Origin: JASHVB01 sp963762885
GTDB lineage: Bacteria; Pseudomonadota; Alphaproteobacteria; Acetobacterales; Acetobacteraceae
Direction of reading: 5' to 3'
Assembly: GCA_963762885.1 (NCBI GenBank)
Contig: CAVXNH010000070.1
Location: 62,001-126,000 of the forward strand
Length of the DNA: 64,000 nucleotides
This document shows, piece by piece, positions 36,299 to 44,794 of the stretch (within the stretch, counting starts at the first letter, position 1; every line of letters begins with the position of its first letter). A program made the translations under genes and the position numbers. The notes under the pieces were generated by a model. It was not told where the DNA came from, made no database searches, and saw only the letters and a program-made list of their open reading frames with translations.

Positions 36299-36661
36299 TC
36301 ACACCGAATAGGGTATTCGCACGCCTGGGTCGTCGGGTGGAAACCCCTTTACGTCGCGGGTGACCAATAGCATCCCGTGCGTCTGCGCTGAGGCCCAGAC
36401 AATCGCATCCGGCAATTTGAGCCGGCGAGTTCGGCGTAATGCGACCGCGCGTTCTGCCACCGCGCGGTCGATCTCGATCAAGCGGAAGCCGTCGAGAAAT
36501 GCTCGCGTTTCACGCTCGGTGTCAGCGGGGGCACCGACCAACACTTCCACCCAGGTGATCGCGCTGATGGCCCGTTCGTCATAGTGTGCGAGTTCGGCTG
36601 CGGCGGCCGGAATGCCGCGAAGGTGGTCGATCAGGATATTGGTGTCGAAGAGTGCCCTCAC
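36299..36661 (-). CDS. vapC: VapC-type PIN-domain toxin
   Basis: A 120-residue PIN-domain ribonuclease. Acidic metal residues are Asp6 in RALFDTNILIDHLRG, Glu39 in ITWVEVLVGA, Asp85 in LKLPDAIVWASA and Asp103 in LLVTRDVKGFP. VapC toxins cut tRNA or rRNA. The GTG start at 36661 overlaps the antitoxin stop by four bases (GTGA), the normal order for vapBC. A longer in-frame opening at 36718 lies wholly in the antitoxin gene and was rejected. All four catalytic acids are intact. Confidence 0.85.
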   Translation of the reverse strand: MRALFDTNILIDHLRGIPAAAAELAHYDERAISAITWVEVLVGAPADTERETRAFLDGFRLIEIDRAVAERAVALRRTRRLKLPDAIVWASAQTHGMLLVTRDVKGFPPDDPGVRIPYSV

Positions 36662-36873
36662 CACTCGGCGCGCACCTTCGCCTGATAGGCGAGGCCGTCC
36701 GCCACGGTGGTGCCCCAAAGACCGAATGCGTCCTGCAAGGCCGGACGGCGATGGGTCGCCAGATACTCGCTGATCGCGGCACGAATCAGCGCCGCGCGTG
36801 GCTGACTGAGGCTCGCGGCCAGGGTCGCGAGTTCACCAAGCTGGGCGTCGGGGATGTCCACGATGGTCCGCAT
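36658..36873 (-). CDS. vapB: Ribbon-helix-helix antitoxin paired with VapC
   Basis: A 71-residue protein from the ATG at 36873. MRTIVDIPDAQLGELATLAA then SQPRAALIRAAISEYLATHR is a ribbon-helix-helix DNA-binding fold of the CopG/Arc type, and the last 25 residues (LQDAFGLWG and onwards) would bind the toxin. In-frame ATGs at 36897 and 36906 would add 8 or 11 residues; no clear ribosome binding site chooses between them. It overlaps vapC by four bases. The product should repress its own promoter, which would lie at about 36.9-36.95 kb. Confidence 0.8.
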   Translation of the reverse strand: MRTIVDIPDAQLGELATLAASLSQPRAALIRAAISEYLATHRRPALQDAFGLWGTTVADGLAYQAKVRAEW

Positions 36874-37030
36874 GCGGGCAGGTCCAATATCTGACATCGG
36901 CATCATATATCAACTGACGGTGTGGACTCCAAATGCGCCATAGAAGCGGTCTCCCTGACCGCATTCCGCCGGCTTGCACCATGCGGCCCGCCCCAACATG
37001 ATGCGTGCAAACAAGCGAGACCCGGAGCCC

Positions 37031-38224
37031 ATGCCCCAGCCCCTCCCGAACGACCCCACGACGGCCATCCGCGACCTCACCCAGCGGATCGAACAGCGGC
37101 TGATCGAGATCCGCAGGGACATCCACGCGCATCCGGAGCTTGGCTTCGAGGAGGTGCGCACCGCCGGCATCGTCGCCGGCGAGTTGACCCGGCTGGGCAT
37201 TCCGCACCAGACGCAGATCGGCAAGACGGGCGTGGTCGGGTTGATCGAGGGCGGCCGGCCCGGCCCGGTGCTGGCAATCCGGGCGGATATGGACGCGCTG
37301 CCGATCCAGGAAACCAGCGGCCTGCCGTTCGCCAGCACCTACCCTGGCCTGATGCACGCCTGCGGCCATGACATCCACACCACCACCTTGCTCGGCGTGG
37401 CGGAGGTCCTGCGGGACCTGGCGCCGCAGCTCGCCGGCATGGTGAAACTGGTGTTCCAGCCGGCCGAGGAGGGCATCGGCGGCATGCGCGCCATGATCGC
37501 CGAGGGTCTGATGGACAACCCGAAAATCGATATCGCGTTGGCGTTCCACAACCACCCCGACATACCCGTGGGTAATTTCGGCTTCGTCCGAGGCCCGGCG
37601 CTGGCGGCGGCGGACCGGTTCGATATCGTGGTGCACGGCAAGTCCGGTCACGCGGCGTTCCCGCACACCACGGTGGACCCGATTGTCGCCGCCTGCCTGC
37701 TGGTGGCGCAGTTGCAGACCGTGGTGTCGCGCGAGGTCCCGCCGACCATGCCTGTCGTGGTGACCGTCGGCTGCATCCAAGGCGGCGCGACCTACAACAT
37801 CATCCCGGATAGCTGCGCCATCAAAGGCACCGTGCGGACGCTGCACCCGGAGGCTCGGGACGCGGCGGAGGGCGCTATCAAGCGGCTGGCGGCCGGTATG
37901 CGCGAGGGCATGCGCGTCAATTGCGAGGTCGACTACCGCCGCGGCGTCCCCATGCTGCGCAACGACGACCGGGTGCTGGACCCGGCCGTCGCCGCGGTGC
38001 GCAAGCAGTTTGGCGGCGATGCGATCGAGCAAGGCGAGGCCAGTCTGGGCGGCGAGGACTTCGCCCTGATGGCCGACCTGGTGCCTGGCTTCCAGTTGCG
38101 CGTCGGCTCGTCGCAGCCGGGCCGCGAGGACAAGCTGCACAACTCCGCCTATCAGCCGGACGAGCGCTGCATCGGCTTCGGCGTCCAGGCGCTGGCTCGG
38201 GCCGCGCTGGAGCTGCTGGCGTGA
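37031..38224 (+). CDS. M20 family amidohydrolase (hippurate hydrolase-like)
   Basis: A 397-residue M20D metallohydrolase. DIHAHPELGFEEVRTAGIVA opens it; MHACGHDIHTTTLLGVAEV gives the metal Cys and His; FQPAEEGIGGMRAMI gives the catalytic and metal Glu; FHNHPDIPVG gives another His; GKSGHAAFPHTTVDPI is in the lid domain. It cleaves N-acyl amino acids such as hippurate or amide-linked auxin-type conjugates. The start at 37031 has GGAG six bases upstream; earlier in-frame ATGs (36974, 36998) lack one. The ketopantoate reductase gene follows after 67 nt with a hairpin repeat between. Confidence 0.88.
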   Translation: MPQPLPNDPTTAIRDLTQRIEQRLIEIRRDIHAHPELGFEEVRTAGIVAGELTRLGIPHQTQIGKTGVVGLIEGGRPGPVLAIRADMDALPIQETSGLPFASTYPGLMHACGHDIHTTTLLGVAEVLRDLAPQLAGMVKLVFQPAEEGIGGMRAMIAEGLMDNPKIDIALAFHNHPDIPVGNFGFVRGPALAAADRFDIVVHGKSGHAAFPHTTVDPIVAACLLVAQLQTVVSREVPPTMPVVVTVGCIQGGATYNIIPDSCAIKGTVRTLHPEARDAAEGAIKRLAAGMREGMRVNCEVDYRRGVPMLRNDDRVLDPAVAAVRKQFGGDAIEQGEASLGGEDFALMADLVPGFQLRVGSSQPGREDKLHNSAYQPDERCIGFGVQALARAALELLA

Positions 38225-38259
38225 TCGGAGTGCACGTGGCGATGGGCGTGGACAAGATA

Positions 38260-38288
38260 CTCTCTCCCCCACAAGCGGGGAGGGAGTA
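38260..38288 (+). repeat. CTCTCCC-type hairpin providing the next ribosome binding site
   Basis: ACTCTCCCCC and GGGGAGGGAG pair around a short ACAAGC loop. The right arm ends 3-6 bases before the ketopantoate reductase start and is its Shine-Dalgarno sequence. Same family as the hairpins at 17.5, 21.8 and 30.9 kb. Confidence 0.65.
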
Positions 38289-38291
38289 GAA

Positions 38292-39278
38292 ATGATGCGA
38301 ATTTGCGTGTTCGGGGCCGGCTCGGTCGGCGGCTATCTGGCGGGCTTCCTGTCGCAGGGCGGGGCGGAAGTGTCGGTGGTGGCGCGCGGTGCGCACCTGG
38401 CGGCGATCCGCGCCAACGGCCTGCACGTCGAGACACCCGACCAGTCGGTCGTCGCGCATTTGCCGGCGAGCGACGATCCGAACGATCTCGGGCAGCAGGA
38501 CGCGGTGATTGTTGCGGTGAAGGCGCCGGCGCTGCCGCAGGTCGCCGCCACGATCGCACCGTTGCTGGGCGATCACACGCTGGTGGCGTTCCCCATGAAC
38601 GGCATCCCCTGGTGGTATTTCCATCGCCATGGCGGGGCGCTGGAAGGGCGGCGCCTGCCGCACCTCGATCCGGACGACACGATGTGGAACGCGCTCGGCC
38701 CGGACCGCGCCATCGGCGGCATCTTCTGGCCCGCGTGTTCGACACCCGCCCCAGGGGTGGTGCGGCTGCTGACCGGCGCCGGCCGCGGTACCGTGTTCGG
38801 CGAGCCCGACGGCCGCACAACGCCGCGCATCACCGCGCTGGCCGACGCGTTCCGTGCCGCCCAACTGCCGGTGACCGTCGCCGACAACATCCGGACGCTG
38901 ATCTGGCAGAAGCTGACATTCAACCTGAGTGCCGGCCCGATGTGCGTGCTGACCGAAACGCCCGTCGCCGCGACTTACACCGAAGCGGCGCTGATCGCAT
39001 GCTCTGGGCGCATGGTAGCGGAGGCCGAGGCTGTGGCGCGCGCGATGGGCATCACGCTCGATCTCAACATGCAGCAGATTGTCGCCATCAACACGCATCT
39101 CCAGCACCGGCCGAGCATTCTTCAGGACTTGCAGGCCGGGCGGCCGATGGAGATTGACGCGCTCTATACGGTGCCGCTGGAGATGGCGCGCATGGTGGGC
39201 GTGCCCACGCCGACGCTGGACCTGCTGGTGTCGCTGATCAAAGTGAAGGCGCGGGCGAGGGGGCTCTACGCCGCCTGA
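38292..39278 (+). CDS. Ketopantoate reductase family protein (PanE/ApbA)
   Basis: A 328-residue NADPH-dependent reductase. MMRICVFGAGSVGGYLAGFL is the Rossmann dinucleotide loop; VIVAVKAPALPQVAATIAPL includes the family Lys; WQKLTFNLSAGPMCVLTETP holds the catalytic Lys and Asn. KPSILQDL-type HRPSILQDLQAGRPMEIDAL near the end is the family's C-terminal signature. It would reduce 2-dehydropantoate or a related 2-keto acid. The pantothenate genes are not adjacent, and families of PanE paralogues are common in this group, so a role in coenzyme A synthesis is not certain. Confidence 0.85.
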   Translation: MMRICVFGAGSVGGYLAGFLSQGGAEVSVVARGAHLAAIRANGLHVETPDQSVVAHLPASDDPNDLGQQDAVIVAVKAPALPQVAATIAPLLGDHTLVAFPMNGIPWWYFHRHGGALEGRRLPHLDPDDTMWNALGPDRAIGGIFWPACSTPAPGVVRLLTGAGRGTVFGEPDGRTTPRITALADAFRAAQLPVTVADNIRTLIWQKLTFNLSAGPMCVLTETPVAATYTEAALIACSGRMVAEAEAVARAMGITLDLNMQQIVAINTHLQHRPSILQDLQAGRPMEIDALYTVPLEMARMVGVPTPTLDLLVSLIKVKARARGLYAA

Positions 39279-39324
39279 TCGGCTTCCCAGCCTTTGCAGG
39301 GCCCGACGTCCAACCGCGCTCCAA

Positions 39325-40309
39325 TCACGGATGCAGGGTTTCGGTGAAAAAGCGTACCACGTCCCGATCGAACGTTCGGTGGAATGCGGTGCGATTAAAA
39401 CCGCCGTGCTCCTGGCAGATCATCGGGGCAACCTGGGCAAGAGGCTCGCTGCACGGGGCAAGAAAATCGAAATGGTCGGCCCCGGCGACAACGTGATACT
39501 CCGGCCGGCGCGGCAACGCGTCGCGCACCGGCTCTGCGTAGTCCGGGGACGGCAGGATGGTGTCATCGCCGGCGCGCCAGAGTTGAATGGGAATCCGCAC
39601 GTTCTTGAGCCCGGACCGGGTGAAAGTGAAGCCAATCGCTGGGGCCGCGATCACCGCGGCCTTGATGCGCGGATCGGCGATCCAATCCGTGTCGCGGATC
39701 TGTTGGCTGGCGGGAACGGGGTGCTCGGCCAGCACCTTGCAGACATAGGTTGCCGGCCGGCGCGCGCAGTACCGGAGCTACGCGGGCCATGTCAGGGATA
39801 CCGCCGCTGGACACCAGTGCCGTGAATCCACCGATCGAGAATCCGAACGCTCCCACTTTGCCGGGGTCGATCGCCGCGTGCCCCGGCCATGCCGTGAGCA
39901 TGTAGTCGATCACACTGTGCATCGCTTGCGGGCGCAGCACCAGGTTCGTCGCCTGGCTCTGGTCCTTGTAGTTGTCCCCGGTATGGGTCATCGCGGCGAC
40001 GACGAATCCGGCGCGCGCCAGAGCAAGTGCCGTGTCGTAGTGGCTTTCAAAAGTTCCACCGTTGCCGTGCGACATCACGATCAGCGGATGCGATTTGCCA
40101 CTGACAGCCGCGTCTTTTGCAACGACCTGGGTGAACAGGCCGACGTCTTGCTCGGACGCCGTGGCCTTGGTCGGATACCAGATACCGACCTGCAAATCGT
40201 CGAAGGGCGGGTTCGCAACGCTGACGACCGAAAATCCAACCCCGTCTGCTCGGGCCATCGGGATCGATAATCCGAGCAAGCAAATGAGCCATCCCAATCG
40301 CCACAACAT
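39325..40309 (-). CDS. Secreted alpha/beta hydrolase, dienelactone-hydrolase-like (frameshifted)
   Basis: About 327 residues after repair. A signal peptide (MLWRLGWLICLLGLSIPMARA) sends it to the periplasm. HPLIVMSHGNGGTFESHYDT is the oxyanion strand; GAFGFSIGGFTALV holds the Ser nucleophile; RAGDDTILPSPDYAE holds the Asp and AGADHFDFLAPC the His. The frame breaks near 39770-39774; one extra base separates RVAP from YCARRPATYVCKVLAE. Relatives are predicted dienelactone hydrolases or platelet-activating-factor acetylhydrolase-like esterases; the substrate is unknown. It ends facing the ketopantoate reductase gene. Confidence 0.82.
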
Positions 40310-40418
40310 TGGCCTTGTATCCTTAAATGCAGGGATCGGACCCTAATACCAACCTGCTGAACGATTGACTCTCGACCACTTCGCACGAACCGTCCCAGCC
40401 GTCATGGCCGGGCTTGAC

Positions 40419-42828
40419 CCTGATCATCCCCCACAACCCCCTCTGGACACAAAGCCTCGCCTGATGTAGCGATTGCGGCATGATCTACCATCTGCCGCAA
40501 CAGCGCCTGTCCGATCCCGCCACATTGGCCTGGCTTGCCGAGCGTATGCAGGCCGAGCCTGGGCTGTCGCGTTACCGCGTGGCCAAGGAGGTCTGTGCCC
40601 GGCTGGACTGGCGCGACCGCACCGGCCGACCGCAGGAGATGGCCTGCCGCAAGCAACTGCTCGGCCTGCAACGGCAGGGCGCCATCGTGCTGCCCGCGCC
40701 GCACCGCGGCCCGCCCGCCGCCCGCGCCATGCCGCCCGACGCATCCCGCACCTGGCCACAATTCGCCGGCACGCTTGCCGAACTCGGCGCCGTCAGCCTC
40801 CAACCGCTCGCCGGCGGCACAGCCGACAGCCGGACCTGGAACGCCATGATGGCCGAGCACCACCCGCTCGGCCCGGCCAAGCTGTGTGGCGCGCAGCTCC
40901 GCTACCTGATCCGCAGCGACCGCCACGGTGTGCTCGGCGGCCTGGCGGTCAGCGCTGCCGCCTGGCGGCTCACCGCGCGCGACACCTGGCTGGGCTGGAC
41001 CGACGCCGAACGCGCCGCCAACCTGCAAGCCATCGTCTGCAACAGCCGCTTCCTCATTCTGCCCACCATCCAGGTGAAGCATCTCGCCTCGCACGTGCTC
41101 GGCCAGTTGGTCCGGCGCATCGGACCCGACTGGCAGCAGCGCTACGGCATCACCCCCTGGCTGATGGAGACCTGTGTCGAGGCCGCCCGTTCCGGCACCG
41201 CCTACCGCGCGGCCAACTGGATCGAGGTCGGCATGACCGCCGGCCGCGGCCGGCAGGACCGCGCAGCCAAGGGCGGCCTGCCCCGCAAGCGGGTGTTCCT
41301 CTATCCGCTGGCGCCGCGCACCCTGAAGCGGCGGTGCCCCAACCGTGCGCCATCCCGCCCGGGCTGGGTGCATCGCGAGTTCGACGGTGCCAAACTCGGC
41401 GATACGCGGTTGCAGGCCCGGTTGCTCGACCTGGGGGCGGCGTTCTTTGCCCAGCCGCAGGCCAACATCCCGCAGGCCTGTGGCTCGCCGGCCGCCGCCA
41501 AGGCAGCCTATCGCTTCTTCGACAACGACCGGGTCAGCATGGACAGCTTGCTCGAACCGCACCGCCAGGCCACCGCCGAACGCATGCGCCGCGAAGCGCT
41601 GGTGCTGGTGGCGCAGGACACCAGCAGCCTCGCTTATACCACCCGCCCGGGGATGCAGGGCATCGGCCCCATCGCCAACAAGCTGGACGGCCCGCAGGGC
41701 CTGTTGCTGCACAGCGCGCTCGCCTTCACCCCACAGGGCCTGCCGCTCGGCATCCTCCACATGGAGTGCTGGGCGCGCGATCCGGCCGAGTTCGGCAAGC
41801 GCACGCAGTGCAACGACAAGCCAATCGAGGAGAAGGAGAGCAGCAAGTGGTTGCGTCCGCTGGGACCGATCGGCCAGGCGGCGGCGCAGTGTCCCAACAC
41901 CCGGGTCGTGGTACTGAGCGACCGCGAGTCCGACATCTACGAATACATGCTGGCGGCGCAGCAGCAGGGGCGCGACGCGGTGCTGCGCGCCAAGGAGAAG
42001 AAGCGAGGATTGCACGGCGAACATCACCAGTTGTGGCCGCATCTGCTGTTGTCCCCGATTGCCGGCACGATCGATCTGCAGGTGCCGCGCCAGGGCAAGC
42101 AGCCGGCGCGGGTCGCCTCGATGGAGCTGCGCTTCCAGCCGGTGACGCTGCAACCGCCCGCCGGCAAGCCGAACCTGCCTTTGGTGCATGGCTGGGTGGT
42201 GCTGGCGCGCGAACCCAACCCGCCGCCGGAGGTCAGCCAGAAGCTGGAGTGGCTGCTGCTGAGCTCGGTGCCGGTGCACGGATTGGCCGACGCCATCGAG
42301 CGGGTGCAGTGGTATGCCGTGCGCTGGGGTATCGAGGTATTCCACCGCGTGCTGAAAAGCGGCTGCAACATCGAGGACCGTCAGCTTGGCACCGCCGACC
42401 GGCTGGAGGCCTGCCTGGCCATCGATGCCGTGGTCGCCTGGCGCATCCACCATCTCACATACCTGGGCCGCGCCACCCCGGACCTGCCCTGCACGGCAGT
42501 CTTCGAGGACGACCAGTGGAAGGCGGTCGTGGCCTTCCAGACCCGCAAGCTGCCCCCCGCAGAGCCGCCGTCGCTGCGCCAGATGATCCGCGCCGTCGCC
42601 CGGCTCGGCGGCTTCCTCGGCCGCAAATCCGATGGCGAGCCGGGAACTCAAAGCCTCTGGCGCGGGCTGCAGCGCATGGACGACATCACCGCTGCGTTCC
42701 GCAGCTTCCACGCCATCTACAACCGGCCGCACTGAGCACGCCAAATCTCTCGCGACACCCAGCCGGCAGCGAAGGAAAACCGCTTCTCGCAAGAAACTGT
42801 CCGACGCGGCGTTATGGGTAAAGGGCAG
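40419..42828 (+). mobile_element. Insertion sequence of the IS4 family with DUF4338-fused transposase
   Basis: About 2.4 kb carrying one transposase gene. The ends CTGATCATCCCCCACAACCC (left) and the complement of the right end CTGCCCTTTACCCATAACGC match at roughly two thirds of positions, both starting CTG, which fits imperfect IS4-type terminal repeats. The element splits a palindromic repeat: the left flank CATGGCCGGGCTTGACC and the right flank CGGCCATC, continued by the complementary arm up to about 42,890, rejoin exactly when it is removed. No target duplication is visible. The ends are inferred from these matches, so they may be off by a few bases. Confidence 0.75.
40480..42735 (+). CDS. 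IS4-family transposase with N-terminal DUF4338 (DruA-like) domain
   Basis: A 751-residue fusion. Residues about 117-275 match DUF4338, the domain of Druantia DruA: SRTWNAMMAEHHPLG, LRYLIRSD, RDTWLGW, NSRFLILPTIQVKHLASHVL and YRAANWIEVGMTAGRG. From about residue 305 it is an IS4/IS50-type transposase: EFDGAKLGDTRLQARLLDLG for end-binding, catalytic Asp380 (AQDTSSL) and Asp481 (LSDRESDIYEYM), and Y612-R615-E619-K626, the exact YREK signature with the third catalytic acid. The reading frame is unbroken. The N-terminal 100 residues are Pro/Arg-rich with no clear match. The role of the DUF4338 part is not known; DNA binding or target choice is an inference. Confidence 0.88.
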   Translation: MIYHLPQQRLSDPATLAWLAERMQAEPGLSRYRVAKEVCARLDWRDRTGRPQEMACRKQLLGLQRQGAIVLPAPHRGPPAARAMPPDASRTWPQFAGTLAELGAVSLQPLAGGTADSRTWNAMMAEHHPLGPAKLCGAQLRYLIRSDRHGVLGGLAVSAAAWRLTARDTWLGWTDAERAANLQAIVCNSRFLILPTIQVKHLASHVLGQLVRRIGPDWQQRYGITPWLMETCVEAARSGTAYRAANWIEVGMTAGRGRQDRAAKGGLPRKRVFLYPLAPRTLKRRCPNRAPSRPGWVHREFDGAKLGDTRLQARLLDLGAAFFAQPQANIPQACGSPAAAKAAYRFFDNDRVSMDSLLEPHRQATAERMRREALVLVAQDTSSLAYTTRPGMQGIGPIANKLDGPQGLLLHSALAFTPQGLPLGILHMECWARDPAEFGKRTQCNDKPIEEKESSKWLRPLGPIGQAAAQCPNTRVVVLSDRESDIYEYMLAAQQQGRDAVLRAKEKKRGLHGEHHQLWPHLLLSPIAGTIDLQVPRQGKQPARVASMELRFQPVTLQPPAGKPNLPLVHGWVVLAREPNPPPEVSQKLEWLLLSSVPVHGLADAIERVQWYAVRWGIEVFHRVLKSGCNIEDRQLGTADRLEACLAIDAVVAWRIHHLTYLGRATPDLPCTAVFEDDQWKAVVAFQTRKLPPAEPPSLRQMIRAVARLGGFLGRKSDGEPGTQSLWRGLQRMDDITAAFRSFHAIYNRPH

Positions 42829-42895
42829 CGGCCATCTATGCAGCACGGTGCCGCGATAGATGGCCGGGTCAAGCCCGGCCATGACGGCTGGGGCG
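42829..42895. repeat. Right half of the palindromic repeat split by the insertion sequence
   Basis: GGCCATCTAT and ATAGATGGCC pair around a GC-rich loop, followed by GGGTCAAGCCCGGCCATGAC, whose complement is the left flank of the insertion sequence (40,397-40,418). Joined, the two flanks give a perfect hairpin with arms over 30 bp. The rest of the gap up to 43,094 holds no recognised feature. Confidence 0.75.
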
Positions 42896-43094
42896 GTCGG
42901 TACCATACAGCAATCCTTTTGGGGACTACGATACCAGGTCAGCATGCCGGAGAGCAGGCGCCAATCGCGCCGATGGATGCGGGTGTTTGCAGACGCACTG
43001 GGTTTGGCGGATGTCCTCGCATAGCCTATGACGCGGGTTATCGGGCACTGCGATCCACCAGGACAGCGCCGGCCCGATCCGGAGAAGACACACC

Positions 43095-43577
43095 ATGCCG
43101 GAGATCGACGGCTATGAAGTGCTCGGGCTGGGCCTGTATTTCGAGGACCTGCCGGTCGGCCGCAAATTCCGCACCATCGGCCGCACGCTGACCGAGGCCG
43201 ATCTCGTCGCGTTCATCGGCGTCACCGGTATGACCGAGGTGCTGTTCTCCAACGTGGAGTTCCTGCGCCAGGAGAGTGACATCAAGCAGCGCGTGGTACC
43301 CGCGGCGATGGTGTATTCCTTCGCGGAAGGCCTGCTGGTGCACGCCACGATGCAGCACACCGGCTTTGCGTTCCTGCACATGGAACTGAATGTCGAAGGC
43401 CCGACCTTCGCCGGCGACACCATCCATGTGGAATGCGAGGTGGTGGAAAGTCGCCGCAGCAACAGCCGTCCGACTCGCGGCCTGGTGCGCACGCGCAACC
43501 GCGTGGTGCAGCAGGACGGCCGGCTGGTGCTGACCTACACCCCGCTGCGGATGGTCAAGGCGCGCTCCGAGGCGTAA
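43095..43577 (+). CDS. MaoC-like hot-dog dehydratase
   Basis: A 160-residue single hot-dog domain. GLYFEDLPVGRKFRTIGRTL and TEADLVAFIGVTGM are the N-terminal blocks; VVPAAMVYSFAEGLLVHATM and GPTFAGDTIHVECEVVESRR are the C-terminal blocks of the MaoC/(R)-hydratase type. The usual catalytic D-x-N-P-x-H is altered (TGMTEVLFSN), so activity or substrate may differ. It is followed 23 nt later by an FAH-family gene. The pair may act on a branched or dicarboxylic acid. Confidence 0.8.
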   Translation: MPEIDGYEVLGLGLYFEDLPVGRKFRTIGRTLTEADLVAFIGVTGMTEVLFSNVEFLRQESDIKQRVVPAAMVYSFAEGLLVHATMQHTGFAFLHMELNVEGPTFAGDTIHVECEVVESRRSNSRPTRGLVRTRNRVVQQDGRLVLTYTPLRMVKARSEA

Positions 43578-43600
43578 AATCGTGCCAGAGGGGAAATGCT

Positions 43601-44605
43601 ATGAAACTGGCAACCTACCAGACGGCCGACGGCCCGAGGCTTGGCATCGTGCTGCCGGAACGCGGACAAATCGTCAACGCCACCGCTGCCTGTCACAAGC
43701 TGATCGAATCGCACCACCATGCGGTGTTCAGCATGCAGGCGCTGATCGAGAGCGGTGAAGCCGGCATGGCGCTGCTGCGCCGGCTGCCGTTGCAGGATCC
43801 CGTCGCCATCGGCCCGTTCACCCACGACCTAGCGACGACGCGTCTGCTGGCGCCGCTGCCGGTGCCGCCGCAACTGCGTGATTGCTCCGTGTTCGCGCAA
43901 CATGTCAGCCACGCGCCGCTGGGCATGCAGCGACTGAAGGCGGCGCTCGACGGCGCTGGCATGGGCGCCGCGCCGGAGGCCAGCGTGCCCGAGGTGTACC
44001 GCACGCAGCCGATCTGGTACATCAGCAACCGCTTCAGCGTGGTCGGCCACGACGCGGTGGTGCGGTGGCCGGCGTACAGCCACGTGATGGATTTCGAGCT
44101 GGAAGTGGCGATCGTCATCGGCAAGGGCGGCACCGATATCGCCGCCGCCAAGGCACGCGACCACATCTTCGGCTACACGATCATGAACGATTTCTCAGCG
44201 CGCGATCAGCAGCTTCGCGAGATGGCAGGCGGGTTGGGTCCGACCAAGGGCAAGAGCTTCGACACCGGCAATGCGATCGGTCCCTGGATCGTCACCGCGG
44301 ACGAGATCGCCGATCCGTATGCGCTGGAAGTCGCGGTGCGGGTTGATGGCGAGCAGTGGGTGCGGACCACGACGGCGGGGATGCTGCACAGCTACGAACA
44401 GATCGTCGCGTTCATTTCGCGCAACGAGACGCTGCATCCGGGGGAGATCATCGCCGGCGGCACGGTCGGCGGATGCTGCGGCCTGGAGATGGGCCGCTTC
44501 CTGGCAGACGGCAGCACGATTGAACTGGACGTCTCCGGCATCGGCGTGCTGCGCAACAGAGTCGTGGCGAACGCGCACGCAGGAGCTCCGCTGACCCGCG
44601 TTTAG
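43601..44605 (+). CDS. Fumarylacetoacetate hydrolase (FAH) family protein
   Basis: A 334-residue member of the FAH family. MDFELEVAIVIGKGGTDIAA holds the two metal Glu; FGYTIMNDFSARDQQLREMA holds the metal Asp; KGKSFDTGNAIGPWIVTADE and GEIIAGGTVGGCCGLEMGRF are family blocks. It is a magnesium-dependent hydrolase or decarboxylase acting on a 2,4-dioxo or 2-hydroxy-dienoic acid. AGAGGGGAAA precedes the start at 43601, and the MaoC gene lies 23 nt upstream, so the two form an operon. The exact substrate is unknown. Confidence 0.88.
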   Translation: MKLATYQTADGPRLGIVLPERGQIVNATAACHKLIESHHHAVFSMQALIESGEAGMALLRRLPLQDPVAIGPFTHDLATTRLLAPLPVPPQLRDCSVFAQHVSHAPLGMQRLKAALDGAGMGAAPEASVPEVYRTQPIWYISNRFSVVGHDAVVRWPAYSHVMDFELEVAIVIGKGGTDIAAAKARDHIFGYTIMNDFSARDQQLREMAGGLGPTKGKSFDTGNAIGPWIVTADEIADPYALEVAVRVDGEQWVRTTTAGMLHSYEQIVAFISRNETLHPGEIIAGGTVGGCCGLEMGRFLADGSTIELDVSGIGVLRNRVVANAHAGAPLTRV

Positions 44606-44663
44606 GTTCTGCGGGGAAGCAACACCAGGCGCCTGAAGTTGAACCTTCCGTCGGTGCCGACGG

Positions 44664-44744
44664 CCCCCTCGTCATGGCCGCCCTTGTCGTCATGGCCGCT
44701 CCCCTCGTCATGGCCGGCACAAGGCCGGCCATGACGAGGGGGGA
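44664..44744. repeat. Palindromic repeat with iterated CTCGTCATGGCCG units
   Basis: CCCTCGTCATGGCCG occurs three times with small changes, and the last copy pairs with GGCCGGCCATGACGAGGG. It lies between the converging ends of the FAH gene and the giant secreted-protein gene. This is the GTCATGGCCGGC family with internal amplification of one arm. Confidence 0.75.
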
Positions 44745-44794
44745 GCGGTCGGCGTCCTGCCGTAGGTCGGTTTCTATGGCGCTCGCGCCGAGCG

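Noticed and set aside
40473..42821. 782-codon plus-strand frame overlapping the transposase
   Set aside because: Pro/Arg/His-rich shadow in the +2 frame; the other frame contains the DUF4338 and IS4 motifs.
40402..42945. 847-codon minus-strand open reading frame across the insertion sequence
   Set aside because: It is antisense to the intact transposase, spans both ends of the element and shows no motif. The transposase frame has all catalytic residues.
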